Part shown: piece after piece, positions 6,542 through 12,711 of the stretch
Position numbering within the stretch: the stretch's first letter is position 1
How the letters are laid out: the number at the start of each line of letters is the position of its first letter
From: DAOTTI01 sp034437795
Lineage (GTDB): Bacteria > Chloroflexota > UBA11872 > UBA12225
Length of the DNA stretch: 15,806 nt
Direction: 5' to 3'
NCBI GenBank assembly: GCA_034437795.1
Contig: DAOTTI010000141.1
Location: 1 to 15,806, forward strand
Notes under the pieces: generated by a model
The model's database searches: none
Told to the model about the DNA's origin: nothing
What the model saw: only the letters and a program-made list of their open reading frames with translations
Program-made: the position numbers and the translations under genes

Positions 6542-7645
6542 TTAGATGTACGCCTCCTGGGTCTGGCGATCGAAGACGTGCATCTTGTGCATGTCCAGCA
6601 CCATCTCGATCTCGTCGCCGACCTCGGCGCGCGTCCGCGGATCGACGCGGGCGATGAGCTGCTTCTCGCCAGCCAACAGGTAGAGGTAAATCTCCGCGCC
6701 GAGTGGCTCCGTCACGTCCACGCGCGCCCGGATGCGCGCGTTCTGCTCCACCTCCGGCGGCGCGTACTTCGGCTCATACATGTCCTCCGGCCGGATGCCG
6801 AAGAAGATCTCCTTGCCGAGCACCGGCACGAGCTTGCCAGCGTGCACCGCCGGCACGGGGACGCGGAAGCTACCCGCATTGACCCACATCTCGTCGGGCG
6901 TGCCCTCCAGCCGCGCGTCGACGAAGTTCATGGACGGGCTGCCGATGAAGCCGGCGACGAACATGTTCACCGGGTGGTCGTAGAGCACCTGCGGGGCGTC
7001 GATCTGCTGGAGCATGCCGTCGCGCAGCACGGCGATGCGGGTGCCCATGGTCATCGCCTCCACCTGGTCATGGGTGACGTAGATGACCGTGGTCTGGAGG
7101 CGCTGGTGGAGACGGATGAGCTCGGCCCGCATGTGGACGCGCAGCTTGGCGTCCAGATTGGAGAGCGGCTCGTCCATCAAGAAGACCTTCGGCTCGCGCA
7201 CGATGGCGCGCCCCAGCGCCACTCGCTGGCGCTGCCCGCCGGAGAGCTGCTTCGGCTTCCGGTTCAGCAGGTCGGTCAGGTTCAGCAGCTCCGCCGCGTC
7301 ATGCACGCGCCGGTCGATCTCCTTCTTGGGGGTACGGCGCAGCTTCAGGCCGAAGGCCAGGTTGTCGTAGACGCTCATGTGCGGATAAAGCGCGTACGAC
7401 TGGAACACCATGGCGATGTCGCGGTCCTTGGGGGCCACGTCATTGACGAGGCGGTCACCGATGTAGATATTGCCCTCGGTGATCTCCTCCAGGCCGGCGA
7501 TCATGCGCAGCGTGGTGGACTTGCCGCAGCCCGATGGGCCGACGAGCACCAGAAATTCCTTGTCCTTGATGTCGATGGTGAGGTCCTTGACCGCGGTCAC
7601 CTCACCGAAACGCTTGGTGACGTGCTCGAGCGTAACGCTAGCCAT
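6542..7645 (-). CDS. ugpC: Sugar ABC transporter ATPase, UgpC/MsmK/MalK type
   Basis: A 367-residue ATPase of carbohydrate-uptake ABC importers, of usual family length. All motifs are intact: Walker A GPSGCGKST (36-44), Q-loop Gln82 in VFQSYALYPHM, signature LSGGQ (134-138), Walker B VFLMDE (154-159), D-loop LSNLDA (161-166) and switch His192. The C-terminal third (about 235-365) is the TOBE/OB-fold regulatory domain with FFGIRPEDM. The ATG at 7643-7645 is chosen because the conserved N terminus SVTLEHVTKRFG starts there and AGGAG lies 10 bases upstream; the longer frame is non-conserved. No binding protein or permease gene is adjacent, so it may be a shared ATPase energising several sugar transporters encoded elsewhere. 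The exact sugar cannot be inferred, and the gene symbol denotes the family. Confidence 0.95.
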   Translation of the reverse strand: MASVTLEHVTKRFGEVTAVKDLTIDIKDKEFLVLVGPSGCGKSTTLRMIAGLEEITEGNIYIGDRLVNDVAPKDRDIAMVFQSYALYPHMSVYDNLAFGLKLRRTPKKEIDRRVHDAAELLNLTDLLNRKPKQLSGGQRQRVALGRAIVREPKVFLMDEPLSNLDAKLRVHMRAELIRLHQRLQTTVIYVTHDQVEAMTMGTRIAVLRDGMLQQIDAPQVLYDHPVNMFVAGFIGSPSMNFVDARLEGTPDEMWVNAGSFRVPVPAVHAGKLVPVLGKEIFFGIRPEDMYEPKYAPPEVEQNARIRARVDVTEPLGAEIYLYLLAGEKQLIARVDPRTRAEVGDEIEMVLDMHKMHVFDRQTQEAYI

Positions 7646-7976
7646 CTCCCAATTGCTCCTGACTGCTTGGTGGCCTGCCCAGATGGATCGCCTGCGCGAC
7701 GCGCACGTGGGGGCCCCTTCGACGTACCTTACCGTCCGGCAGGACCAGAACTGTTCGGCCAACGCCGCGCCCTGCCGGAGCCAGCGGACTTGCGGCTCCT
7801 CTTACTCTGGTTGCTCTAGCTGACACCTCCCCCCTGGTGGTAATGGCCTGTTGCTCACCATGGCTCATCACCGCACGCCCGACCTGGCCGGCCACGCCAG
7901 GCAGGGAAGCCAACACCCTCGCCGGCGGCCTCCAGGATAAGCAGGCGGCGCCGTGAGACGCAATGTATCGAGAGGC

Positions 7977-7985
7977 AGTATAGCA
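7977..7985 (-). promoter_or_regulatory. Extended -10 promoter candidate for ABC ATPase gene
   Basis: The minus strand reads TGCTATACT, an extended -10 box with a 5/6 hexamer match; the -35 region at 17 bp spacing is poor (TGGCGC). The same nine bases occur in the plus-strand promoter at 8385-8393. Predicted transcription starts near 7970, giving an unusually long leader of about 325 bases before the ATG at 7645. Confidence 0.45.
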
Positions 7986-8276
7986 AGGGCAGCGCCCAGG
8001 CGCCAGGCACCCCTGGCCGAGGGGCGCGCCACCGTTCCGGCTGGCGCCAGGCCATGGCCATCGTACCCCGCTCCGACACCGAGAGGGGGGCAGCGGGGCC
8101 AGGCCGCACTGGCGGGCGGAGCGGGGAGTGGGTGAGGCGCAGCGTCGGTCGAAGGGGGTGAGGCCCACGCCCCCCGTGTGGTCTCTCCCCGCGTCCCCAT
8201 GTGGCCGCGTCCCCGCGTCGGGGTGGGGTCAGGGGGGGTGAGGTCCCCAGCGCCGGCCGATCCGGAGGTGTTGCGC

Positions 8277-8294
8277 GTGCCCGCCGGCGGGCAC
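8277..8294. repeat. Perfect 18-bp palindrome
   Basis: GTGCCCGCCGGCGGGCAC reads the same on both strands. It lies 33 bp upstream of the first palindromic box of the array at 8327. It may be an operator or a hairpin; neither can be decided from sequence. Confidence 0.6.
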
Positions 8295-8334
8295 TGTCCT
8301 AGCCGGCTCCAGAAGGGGCTGGGACTTTGCGCAC

Positions 8335-8368
8335 GCAATCACAAACCCCCGGATGGGTTTGTGATTGC
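8335..8368. repeat. Perfect 14-bp inverted repeat (hairpin)
   Basis: GCAATCACAAACCC (8335-8348) and GGGTTTGTGATTGC (8355-8368) are perfect reverse complements around the loop CCGGAT. The left arm covers the TCACAA half of box 1 and the right arm runs into the -35 element. It may be a cruciform or dimer-binding operator; as it lies upstream of the predicted start, it is not a leader hairpin of that transcript. Confidence 0.9.
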
Positions 8369-8393
8369 GAAAACTTTCACAATCTGCTATACT
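8365..8393 (+). promoter_or_regulatory. Promoter for the DUF4126-like gene
   Basis: TTGCGA (8365-8370, 4/6) and TATACT (8388-8393, 5/6) are 17 bp apart, and TG at 8385-8386 makes it an extended -10 promoter. Transcription should start near 8400, giving a leader of about 69 bases to the TTG start. It is embedded in the array of palindromic boxes. Confidence 0.7.
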
Positions 8394-8468
8394 GGGATTG
8401 CGCACGCTCTCACAAAGTCCGGCCGCGGGGGTCGCGGTGGACGAGACGGCGCGGGTGGAGGATACAGC

Positions 8469-9068
8469 TTGGAGATCATCGCTGCGGTGGCGATCGGCCT
8501 CAACCCCTACGTGGGGACCTTCCTGCTGGCGGCCCTGGCCGCCTTTACTGACCACGTCCCCCTCGGCCCGCTCGGGGCCGCCCTGCCGGCATCCGTTCTG
8601 GCCCTGCTGGCCGTCGTCACTGGCCTGGCAGTGCCAATCGACTTCGTGCTCGGCAAGTTCGTCCGCTTTGCGCCCGCCGTCCGCCGCACCAGCCAGTTCG
8701 TGGCCCCCGCCGGGGGCGGCCTGCTGGCGGCCAGCCTGACCCAGTCCGAGCTGCCGCTGGCGCTCGTGGCCGGCGCGGGGGGCTTCCTCTCCTGGGCCAT
8801 CGCCGCCATGCTCACCAGCGCCGCGGCCCGCGCCAGCCGCTCGGCGGCGTGGGTGGGGCTGGGCCACATCCCCGTCCTGATGGCCGCCGCCACGGCCGCC
8901 GCTTGCATCGTGCCCCTCGGGCTGGCCAAGACCGGCCTGGGCCTGGGCCTCGCCGGCGTCGCCGCGGCCATGCTGGCCTGGAGCACTGTCTCTGCCCTGC
9001 GGGCCGCGCCCCGCGCCCGCACCCTGCCGCAGGCAGGCGCGCGACTGGCCAGCCGCGCGATCCGCTAA
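8469..9068 (+). CDS. DUF4126-like integral membrane protein
   Basis: A 199-residue multi-helix membrane protein. The pattern matches the DUF4126 family: an N-terminal helix with GLNPYVGTFLLAALAAF (10-26), a second hydrophobic block (about 33-55), then PIDFVLGKFVRFAPAVRRTS and the AGGGLLAA segment that corresponds to the family's conserved region, followed by three further hydrophobic stretches to about residue 178 and a basic, probably cytoplasmic tail. The function of the family is not established. The start is taken as TTG at 8469 because GGAGGA (8457-8462) lies 6 bases upstream and the hydrophobic N terminus begins there; the frame is open further upstream but crosses the promoter array. 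A small membrane protein gene follows 95 bases downstream. Confidence 0.75.
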   Translation: MEIIAAVAIGLNPYVGTFLLAALAAFTDHVPLGPLGAALPASVLALLAVVTGLAVPIDFVLGKFVRFAPAVRRTSQFVAPAGGGLLAASLTQSELPLALVAGAGGFLSWAIAAMLTSAAARASRSAAWVGLGHIPVLMAAATAAACIVPLGLAKTGLGLGLAGVAAAMLAWSTVSALRAAPRARTLPQAGARLASRAIR

Positions 9069-9163
9069 CCAGCCCCTGCGCCGGCTCCGAGGGCAGGATG
9101 CCCCAGGACCGCCCGCAGGATGGCCTCAGGACCTGAGTAGAGACCACAGGGAGTACGCACTTC

Positions 9164-9490
9164 ATGGCAGCAAACGCCTGGGGACTGGCCCGTCCGGAGA
9201 CTATTCCGGCGCCGCCCTGCGACAATACTCGCGTCAAGAAGGTCGTTTCGCCCGCGGCCCACAAGGGCATCGTCTGGCTCCACGCCTCCGCCATTGCGGT
9301 CTGGCTGCTGGTGGCGGTCACCCTTGGCGCCCTGCTGCTGGCCGGCAAGGCGGTACCGCCGGTGGTGGTCATGGCCGGGCTGGCCGCTGCCGCCGGCCAT
9401 GGGCTGTTCCTGCTTACGCATCTCTTCCTGGCCGCCCGCGCCCGCCGGCGCCTGGCCGACCTGGCGGACGATCAGCCGCCGGCCAGCTAG
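9164..9490 (+). CDS. Small two-helix membrane protein, unknown function
   Basis: A 108-residue protein that I do not recognise. It has a polar N-terminal segment (1-35), two hydrophobic helices (about 39-61 and 66-90) joined by the short turn KAVPP, and a basic then acidic tail (RARRRLADLADD). Histidines at 33, 40, 79 and 86 lie near or in the helices, but there is no evidence that they bind a cofactor. The ATG at 9164 has AGGGAG about 10 bases upstream. It lies 95 bases after the DUF4126-like gene on the same strand, probably in the same transcript, and ends at a GC hairpin. Confidence 0.6.
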   Translation: MAANAWGLARPETIPAPPCDNTRVKKVVSPAAHKGIVWLHASAIAVWLLVAVTLGALLLAGKAVPPVVVMAGLAAAAGHGLFLLTHLFLAARARRRLADLADDQPPAS

Positions 9491-9493
9491 CCC

Positions 9494-9508
9494 GGCCCTT
9501 TTAGGGCC
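9494..9508 (+). terminator. Hairpin just after the small membrane protein gene
   Basis: GGCCC-TTTTA-GGGCC forms a perfect 5-bp stem starting 4 bases after the TAG stop, in a convergent gap. There is no downstream T-run, so it is only a possible terminator. Confidence 0.4.
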
Positions 9509-9518
9509 AGGGACGAGT

Positions 9519-9551
9519 CCCGTCTCCTTGGGAGAGGGCTAGGGTCAGGGC
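9519..9551 (+). repeat. Dispersed palindromic element, convergent gap
   Basis: CCCGTCTCCTTGGGAGAGGG followed by CTAGGGTCAGGGCT, in the plus orientation, between the converging small membrane protein gene and VWA gene. CGTCTCC and GGGAGAG pair imperfectly around TT. Confidence 0.75.
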
Positions 9552-9622
9552 TTCTTGGCAAGAGGCCCCTTTGGGAGGGTCGAGGATGGGGGCTCCGCCC
9601 GCGCACGATCCGGGAGTAGCCG

Positions 9623-11575
9623 TCAGGAAAGGGGGCCGGGTAGGGCCCAGAAGTACTGGGGCGCAAGCTGCACCAGATCATCGAGGGTGGGCGCCGCCAC
9701 GAGGCGCATGGCGGGATGGGGCGGTGCAGGCAGGCGATCAGCCAGCACCCAGACCACTACGTCCTTGAGCAGGTCCGGCCGCCAGTTGGTGCCGGCCCGG
9801 TCTCTCGCGCTCCACTGGCCGTCGGAGAAGACCCACAGCCGCTTCTGCTCGTATGGCTGATGGCTCAGCCACTCGGCGGCCGCGGCCACGGCCGGACCGA
9901 AGGGCGTGCCGCCGTGGGGGTGGAGCTCTCGACCCAGGGCCAGCAGAGGTGCCCCATCAGCCGCCGGCTCCATCCGCTCCCACGCCGCCCCGAAGCTAAA
10001 CGCCGTCACCCTCGCCCCCACGGCGGCGGCCGCGCTCTCCACCAGGATGGCCGATTCCCGCAGCAGCTCGGCGCGCAGGGTCATCGACGCCGAGCAGTCC
10101 AGGAGCAGGCAAAGGGCATGGGCCGGCTGGGGCTCGTGAACGAAGCGGATGAAGACGTTCTGGCGCCCCACAGCCGCGGCCGGCAGCCGGCTGCGATCCA
10201 GCCGGCCGTTACGCTGGAACCGGCGGGGGGCGCTGGCGTAATACCGGTCGCTGCTGGTCTCCAGGCGCTCGATCAATCGTTCAATGGCTGGCGCCAGGGC
10301 AGCCCGTAGCTGCCAGTAGGCGGCGCGGTCGCTGTCCGATGCGGTCACCACGTGCAGCGCGCCCAGGTGGCCGGCGCCGGCCCCGCTGAGCCCGACGCCA
10401 CCATGCCCCGACCCCTCACGCCCCGGCTCGCCGGTGCGGGCCGGCTCACCAACGCGCTCAGGTAGCGCCGCTGCAGCGGGCACGCCCCACTTGCTCTGCC
10501 CGTCCAGGTCCTCCACCTCCGCCCGTGCGCGCGGCGTCTCCAGCGTCGCGGCATCGCCCCGCCCCCGCTTGCCCAGGCCCGCCGCTTCCAGGCCCAGCCC
10601 CAGGGAACCCAGGCCGCCGGCCGATGAGAGCGACCCGCCCGCGCGCGCGGCGGCGGTAATGGCGGCGATCTCGGCGCTGGCAGGCGAGCGGGTGAGGTCA
10701 TCGAGGGCCCGCTGCAGGGCAGGAGCCTGCCGCCAGCGACCCCATAGCGGGTGCAGCCACGCCGGCCGCTGCCGGTGCGACGGCGGCAAGGCGTTCAGGT
10801 GCGCCAGGCGCGCCACGGCGTTGATTACCCCTGCGACGTGGGGGCCCACGTCGCGCGCCGCCAGGGGTACCCCGCAGCCGGCCGTGAGCAGGGCCTCCGC
10901 CGGTTCGGCCAACTGCGCGGGCAGCTTCACGCCCGCCTGGCCGTGGCTGGCCAGGTGGAGCAAGAAAGCGTCCCAGACGGCCAGCTTCGCGCCACTGTGG
11001 GGCACCGGCAGGCGCTCGGCCATCCCCGGCCGTTCCGCGACCTCCAGCTGGCGATGGATCCCGTCCGCCGCCGCGGCGGCGACCCAGAAGGCGGCATCTT
11101 TCAGGCGCTGCTGCCAGCCCCTTGTGTCCGGCGGCGGCGCCAGGCCAGGGATGGCTTGCCCCAGGGCTTGGCGGATCAGCGCCGGCGGGAGGGCCACGCG
11201 ATCCCAGGGCGGCCAGGGCAGCCGGATCGGCTCGCCCGTACGTGCCCAGGCGTGCCAGAAGAGCGCCACCTCCCGCCAGCCGAACCGGTAATGCGCCAGC
11301 AGGTGCTCCAGCTCCAGCTCCGCCCCGGCGAACGCCTCCTGGATCGACAGGTGGGGCTCGGGGCGGGCCAGCTGGATCTCGTCGCTCCAGCCGGCCCCCG
11401 TGGCCAGCCCGAAGCGGACCTTCAGCGCCTGCCCCGTACGCCAGCGCGCGTAGGCGCCGAGTTCCGCCTCCCATGCCGCGTAGGGCCGGTGGCCGTGATC
11501 GCTCAGCGGGTCTGGGCGCCGCAGCCATGGCAGCCACTTCCAGGGCCAGCGTCCCTCAGCCGAGAGCCATTGCAC
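9623..11575 (-). CDS. VWA-domain protein, CobT/NorD-like partner of the adjacent MoxR-type ATPase
   Basis: About 650 residues. The last 170 form a von Willebrand A domain with a complete MIDAS site: DCSAS (493-497), Thr557 in GGTPFG and Asp585 in VFSDG. Just before it, GRLDRSRL (457-464) with PRRFQRNG resembles the lead-in to the VWA domain of CobT- and NorD-type proteins. The N-terminal 300 residues are Trp- and Ala-rich, mostly helical in character and unassigned; a Gly/Ser/Ala-rich linker spans about 310-425. The start is uncertain: GTG at 11573-11575 is preferred, with AGGAG 13 bases upstream; a TTG at 11644 would lie inside a dispersed repeat. With the upstream ATPase it forms a MoxR-VWA pair, a class in which the VWA subunit couples ATP hydrolysis to remodelling or metal insertion in a client protein. 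The client is unknown. Confidence 0.85.
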   Translation of the reverse strand: MQWLSAEGRWPWKWLPWLRRPDPLSDHGHRPYAAWEAELGAYARWRTGQALKVRFGLATGAGWSDEIQLARPEPHLSIQEAFAGAELELEHLLAHYRFGWREVALFWHAWARTGEPIRLPWPPWDRVALPPALIRQALGQAIPGLAPPPDTRGWQQRLKDAAFWVAAAAADGIHRQLEVAERPGMAERLPVPHSGAKLAVWDAFLLHLASHGQAGVKLPAQLAEPAEALLTAGCGVPLAARDVGPHVAGVINAVARLAHLNALPPSHRQRPAWLHPLWGRWRQAPALQRALDDLTRSPASAEIAAITAAARAGGSLSSAGGLGSLGLGLEAAGLGKRGRGDAATLETPRARAEVEDLDGQSKWGVPAAAALPERVGEPARTGEPGREGSGHGGVGLSGAGAGHLGALHVVTASDSDRAAYWQLRAALAPAIERLIERLETSSDRYYASAPRRFQRNGRLDRSRLPAAAVGRQNVFIRFVHEPQPAHALCLLLDCSASMTLRAELLRESAILVESAAAAVGARVTAFSFGAAWERMEPAADGAPLLALGRELHPHGGTPFGPAVAAAAEWLSHQPYEQKRLWVFSDGQWSARDRAGTNWRPDLLKDVVVWVLADRLPAPPHPAMRLVAAPTLDDLVQLAPQYFWALPGPLS

Positions 11576-11633
11576 ACTCTCAGCATGACTCCTGCAGGGC
11601 GCGCGGTCAAGCGGCCACGACCGCTGAGCAGTT

Positions 11634-11664
11634 CCCTCTCCCAAAGGGAGAGGGTGAGGGCTCC
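11634..11664 (+). repeat. Dispersed palindromic element with perfect 9-bp stem
   Basis: CCCTCTCCC (11634-11642), AAA, GGGAGAGGG (11646-11654), then TGAGGGCTCC. This is the best-preserved copy of the family in the window and lies between the ATPase and VWA genes, which are transcribed in the opposite sense. It could attenuate read-through between the two genes. Confidence 0.9.
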
Positions 11665-11702
11665 ACTCGCAAATAAACCAGGCTCGTAGCCCGCGCGGGG
11701 GC

Positions 11703-12656
11703 CTAGCCCGTGAGCATGCCCCGCGCCTGCGGGTAGTGGGCGGTGAGCACGCGTTCGATCTGGCGCAGGCTGCGCTGGCGCTCGCCCACGCCGGTCAGGG
11801 CCAGCGCGCCAAGCGTCCGCACGGCGGCCGGCAGGCCCGACGCCAGCCGATGGGCAACGAAGTTCAGGGCGAACCGCATGTCGGGGAAGAGGGCCAGCTC
11901 CTGCTGCTCATACAGGAGCCGCAGATCGGTGAAAAGCGCCACATCCCGCACCAGGTCGCCGGGCGGGCGCGCCAGCGCCGGATCGGCCGCGGCCAAGCGC
12001 GAGGCCAGGATCTTGGCCTCGTCGCCCTGGCTGGGCTGCGGGAACTCGACGGCCCCCAGGCGGGACAGCAGGGCCGGCTCCGGCATGCGCCCCTGAAAGG
12101 GGTTCCACGTCACCGCGACAAAGGTGCCGGGGTGGAGGCGCATGGCCTGGGGCGGCCCTTCCAGGCTGGGGATCACCACGCGGCGCTCGGCCACCAGGTC
12201 GTGGAGCAGGGTCTGCATCGTCGGCTCCACCGCCTGAATTTCGTTCAGGACGAGCAAGGCGCCCCGCTGCGCCCACCAGGTCAGCTTCCCCACACGCTCC
12301 ACCGTGGTCCCCGCCAGCAAGGCCGTGCCCCCAACCAGCTCCACCAGGTCCAGCCCGGCGGAGAGATCGACGGCGAACAGGGGGACGCGCAGCGCCGCCG
12401 CCACCTCGCGCAGTAAGGCGTTCTTTCCGGTGCCTGGGGCACCGTAGACACCGATACAGCCGAACCCCAGGCGCCAGCGCAGGCCGACGTGCTCGGCCAT
12501 GATCAGCTGCGCCTGCCCCGCAACGTAGGCCGGATCGGGGTCGGGGATCGCCGCCTCCCAGACGGCGCGCTCCTGCTCGTCGGTCGTCTCCCACCGCGGG
12601 GGCCGCCACTTGCCGGCGCCGAGCGCATCCGCGATCGACTGCAGGGCCGTGACCAT
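11703..12656 (-). CDS. MoxR/CobS-like AAA+ ATPase with altered Mg2+ ligands
   Basis: A 317-residue AAA+ ATPase of the MoxR/CobS/NorQ kind. Walker A is GAPGTGKN (72-79), with Asn in place of the usual Ser/Thr; Walker B is ALLVLNEI (133-140), with Asn138 in place of the Asp and the catalytic Glu139 kept. Sensor 1 is in AVTWNPF (Asn185) and an arginine-finger candidate is Arg199 in ALLSRLGAVEFPQP. Codons for both Asn are AAC (12420-12422 and 12243-12245). The ATG at 12654-12656 has no Shine-Dalgarno sequence but TACAAT ends 9 bases upstream, so a leaderless or near-leaderless message is possible. It lies 55 bases after mreB and precedes the VWA gene by 127 bases, its likely partner. Confidence 0.9.
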   Translation of the reverse strand: MVTALQSIADALGAGKWRPPRWETTDEQERAVWEAAIPDPDPAYVAGQAQLIMAEHVGLRWRLGFGCIGVYGAPGTGKNALLREVAAALRVPLFAVDLSAGLDLVELVGGTALLAGTTVERVGKLTWWAQRGALLVLNEIQAVEPTMQTLLHDLVAERRVVIPSLEGPPQAMRLHPGTFVAVTWNPFQGRMPEPALLSRLGAVEFPQPSQGDEAKILASRLAAADPALARPPGDLVRDVALFTDLRLLYEQQELALFPDMRFALNFVAHRLASGLPAAVRTLGALALTGVGERQRSLRQIERVLTAHYPQARGMLTG

Positions 12657-12665
12657 GCTGCAGTC

Positions 12666-12671
12666 ATTGTA
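12666..12671 (-). promoter_or_regulatory. -10 box candidate directly upstream of the ATPase gene
   Basis: The minus strand reads TACAAT (5/6) ending 9 bases before the ATG at 12656, so transcription would start about at 12659, nearly at the start codon. No -35 element is recognisable. Read-through from mreB is an alternative. Confidence 0.35.
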
Positions 12672-12711
12672 GATGCTGCGGCGTAGACGCTGTGGCGTTG
12701 CCGGCAGGGCC

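Larger units (their letters stand above)
8327..8416 (+). promoter_or_regulatory. Array of three Rex/CRP-like palindromic boxes
   Basis: Three similarly oriented 18-bp boxes occur at 8327-8344 (TTGCGCA-CGCA-ATCACAA), 8365-8382 (TTGCGAA-AACT-TTCACAA) and 8398-8415 (TTGCGCA-CGCT-CTCACAA). The middle box matches the Rex operator TTGTGAA-N4-TTCACAA at 13 of 14 fixed positions and also the CRP-like TGTGA-N6-TCACA with one mismatch; the outer boxes have three mismatches to the Rex form. The middle box covers the -35 element and the third covers the predicted transcription start, an arrangement typical of repression. Which regulator binds is not known. Confidence 0.6.
7646..8468. other. Long divergent regulatory gap
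   Basis: The 823 bases between the ABC ATPase (minus) and the DUF4126-like gene (plus) hold an extended -10 promoter on the minus strand (7977-7985), degenerate GGGGGTGAGG fragments (about 8128-8245), a CCCCG/CGGGG hairpin (8211-8223), a perfect 18-bp palindrome (8277-8294) and the palindrome-promoter array at 8322-8420. I find no convincing gene; the open frames have no recognisable domain. Confidence 0.6.

Noticed and set aside
6524..7819. 431-residue plus-strand frame opposite the ABC ATPase gene
   Set aside because: The complementary strand encodes a complete ATPase with all motifs; the antisense frame is a by-product of its codon bias.
8178..8468. N-terminal extension of the DUF4126-like protein
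   Set aside because: It would span the promoter and palindromic boxes, has no conserved pattern, and a strong ribosome-binding site lies just before the TTG at 8469.
1336..8468. tRNA or other structured RNA genes in the long gaps
   Set aside because: I looked by eye for the tRNA T-loop motif and CCA-adjacent acceptor stems in the gaps and saw none; a covariance-model search would be needed to be certain.
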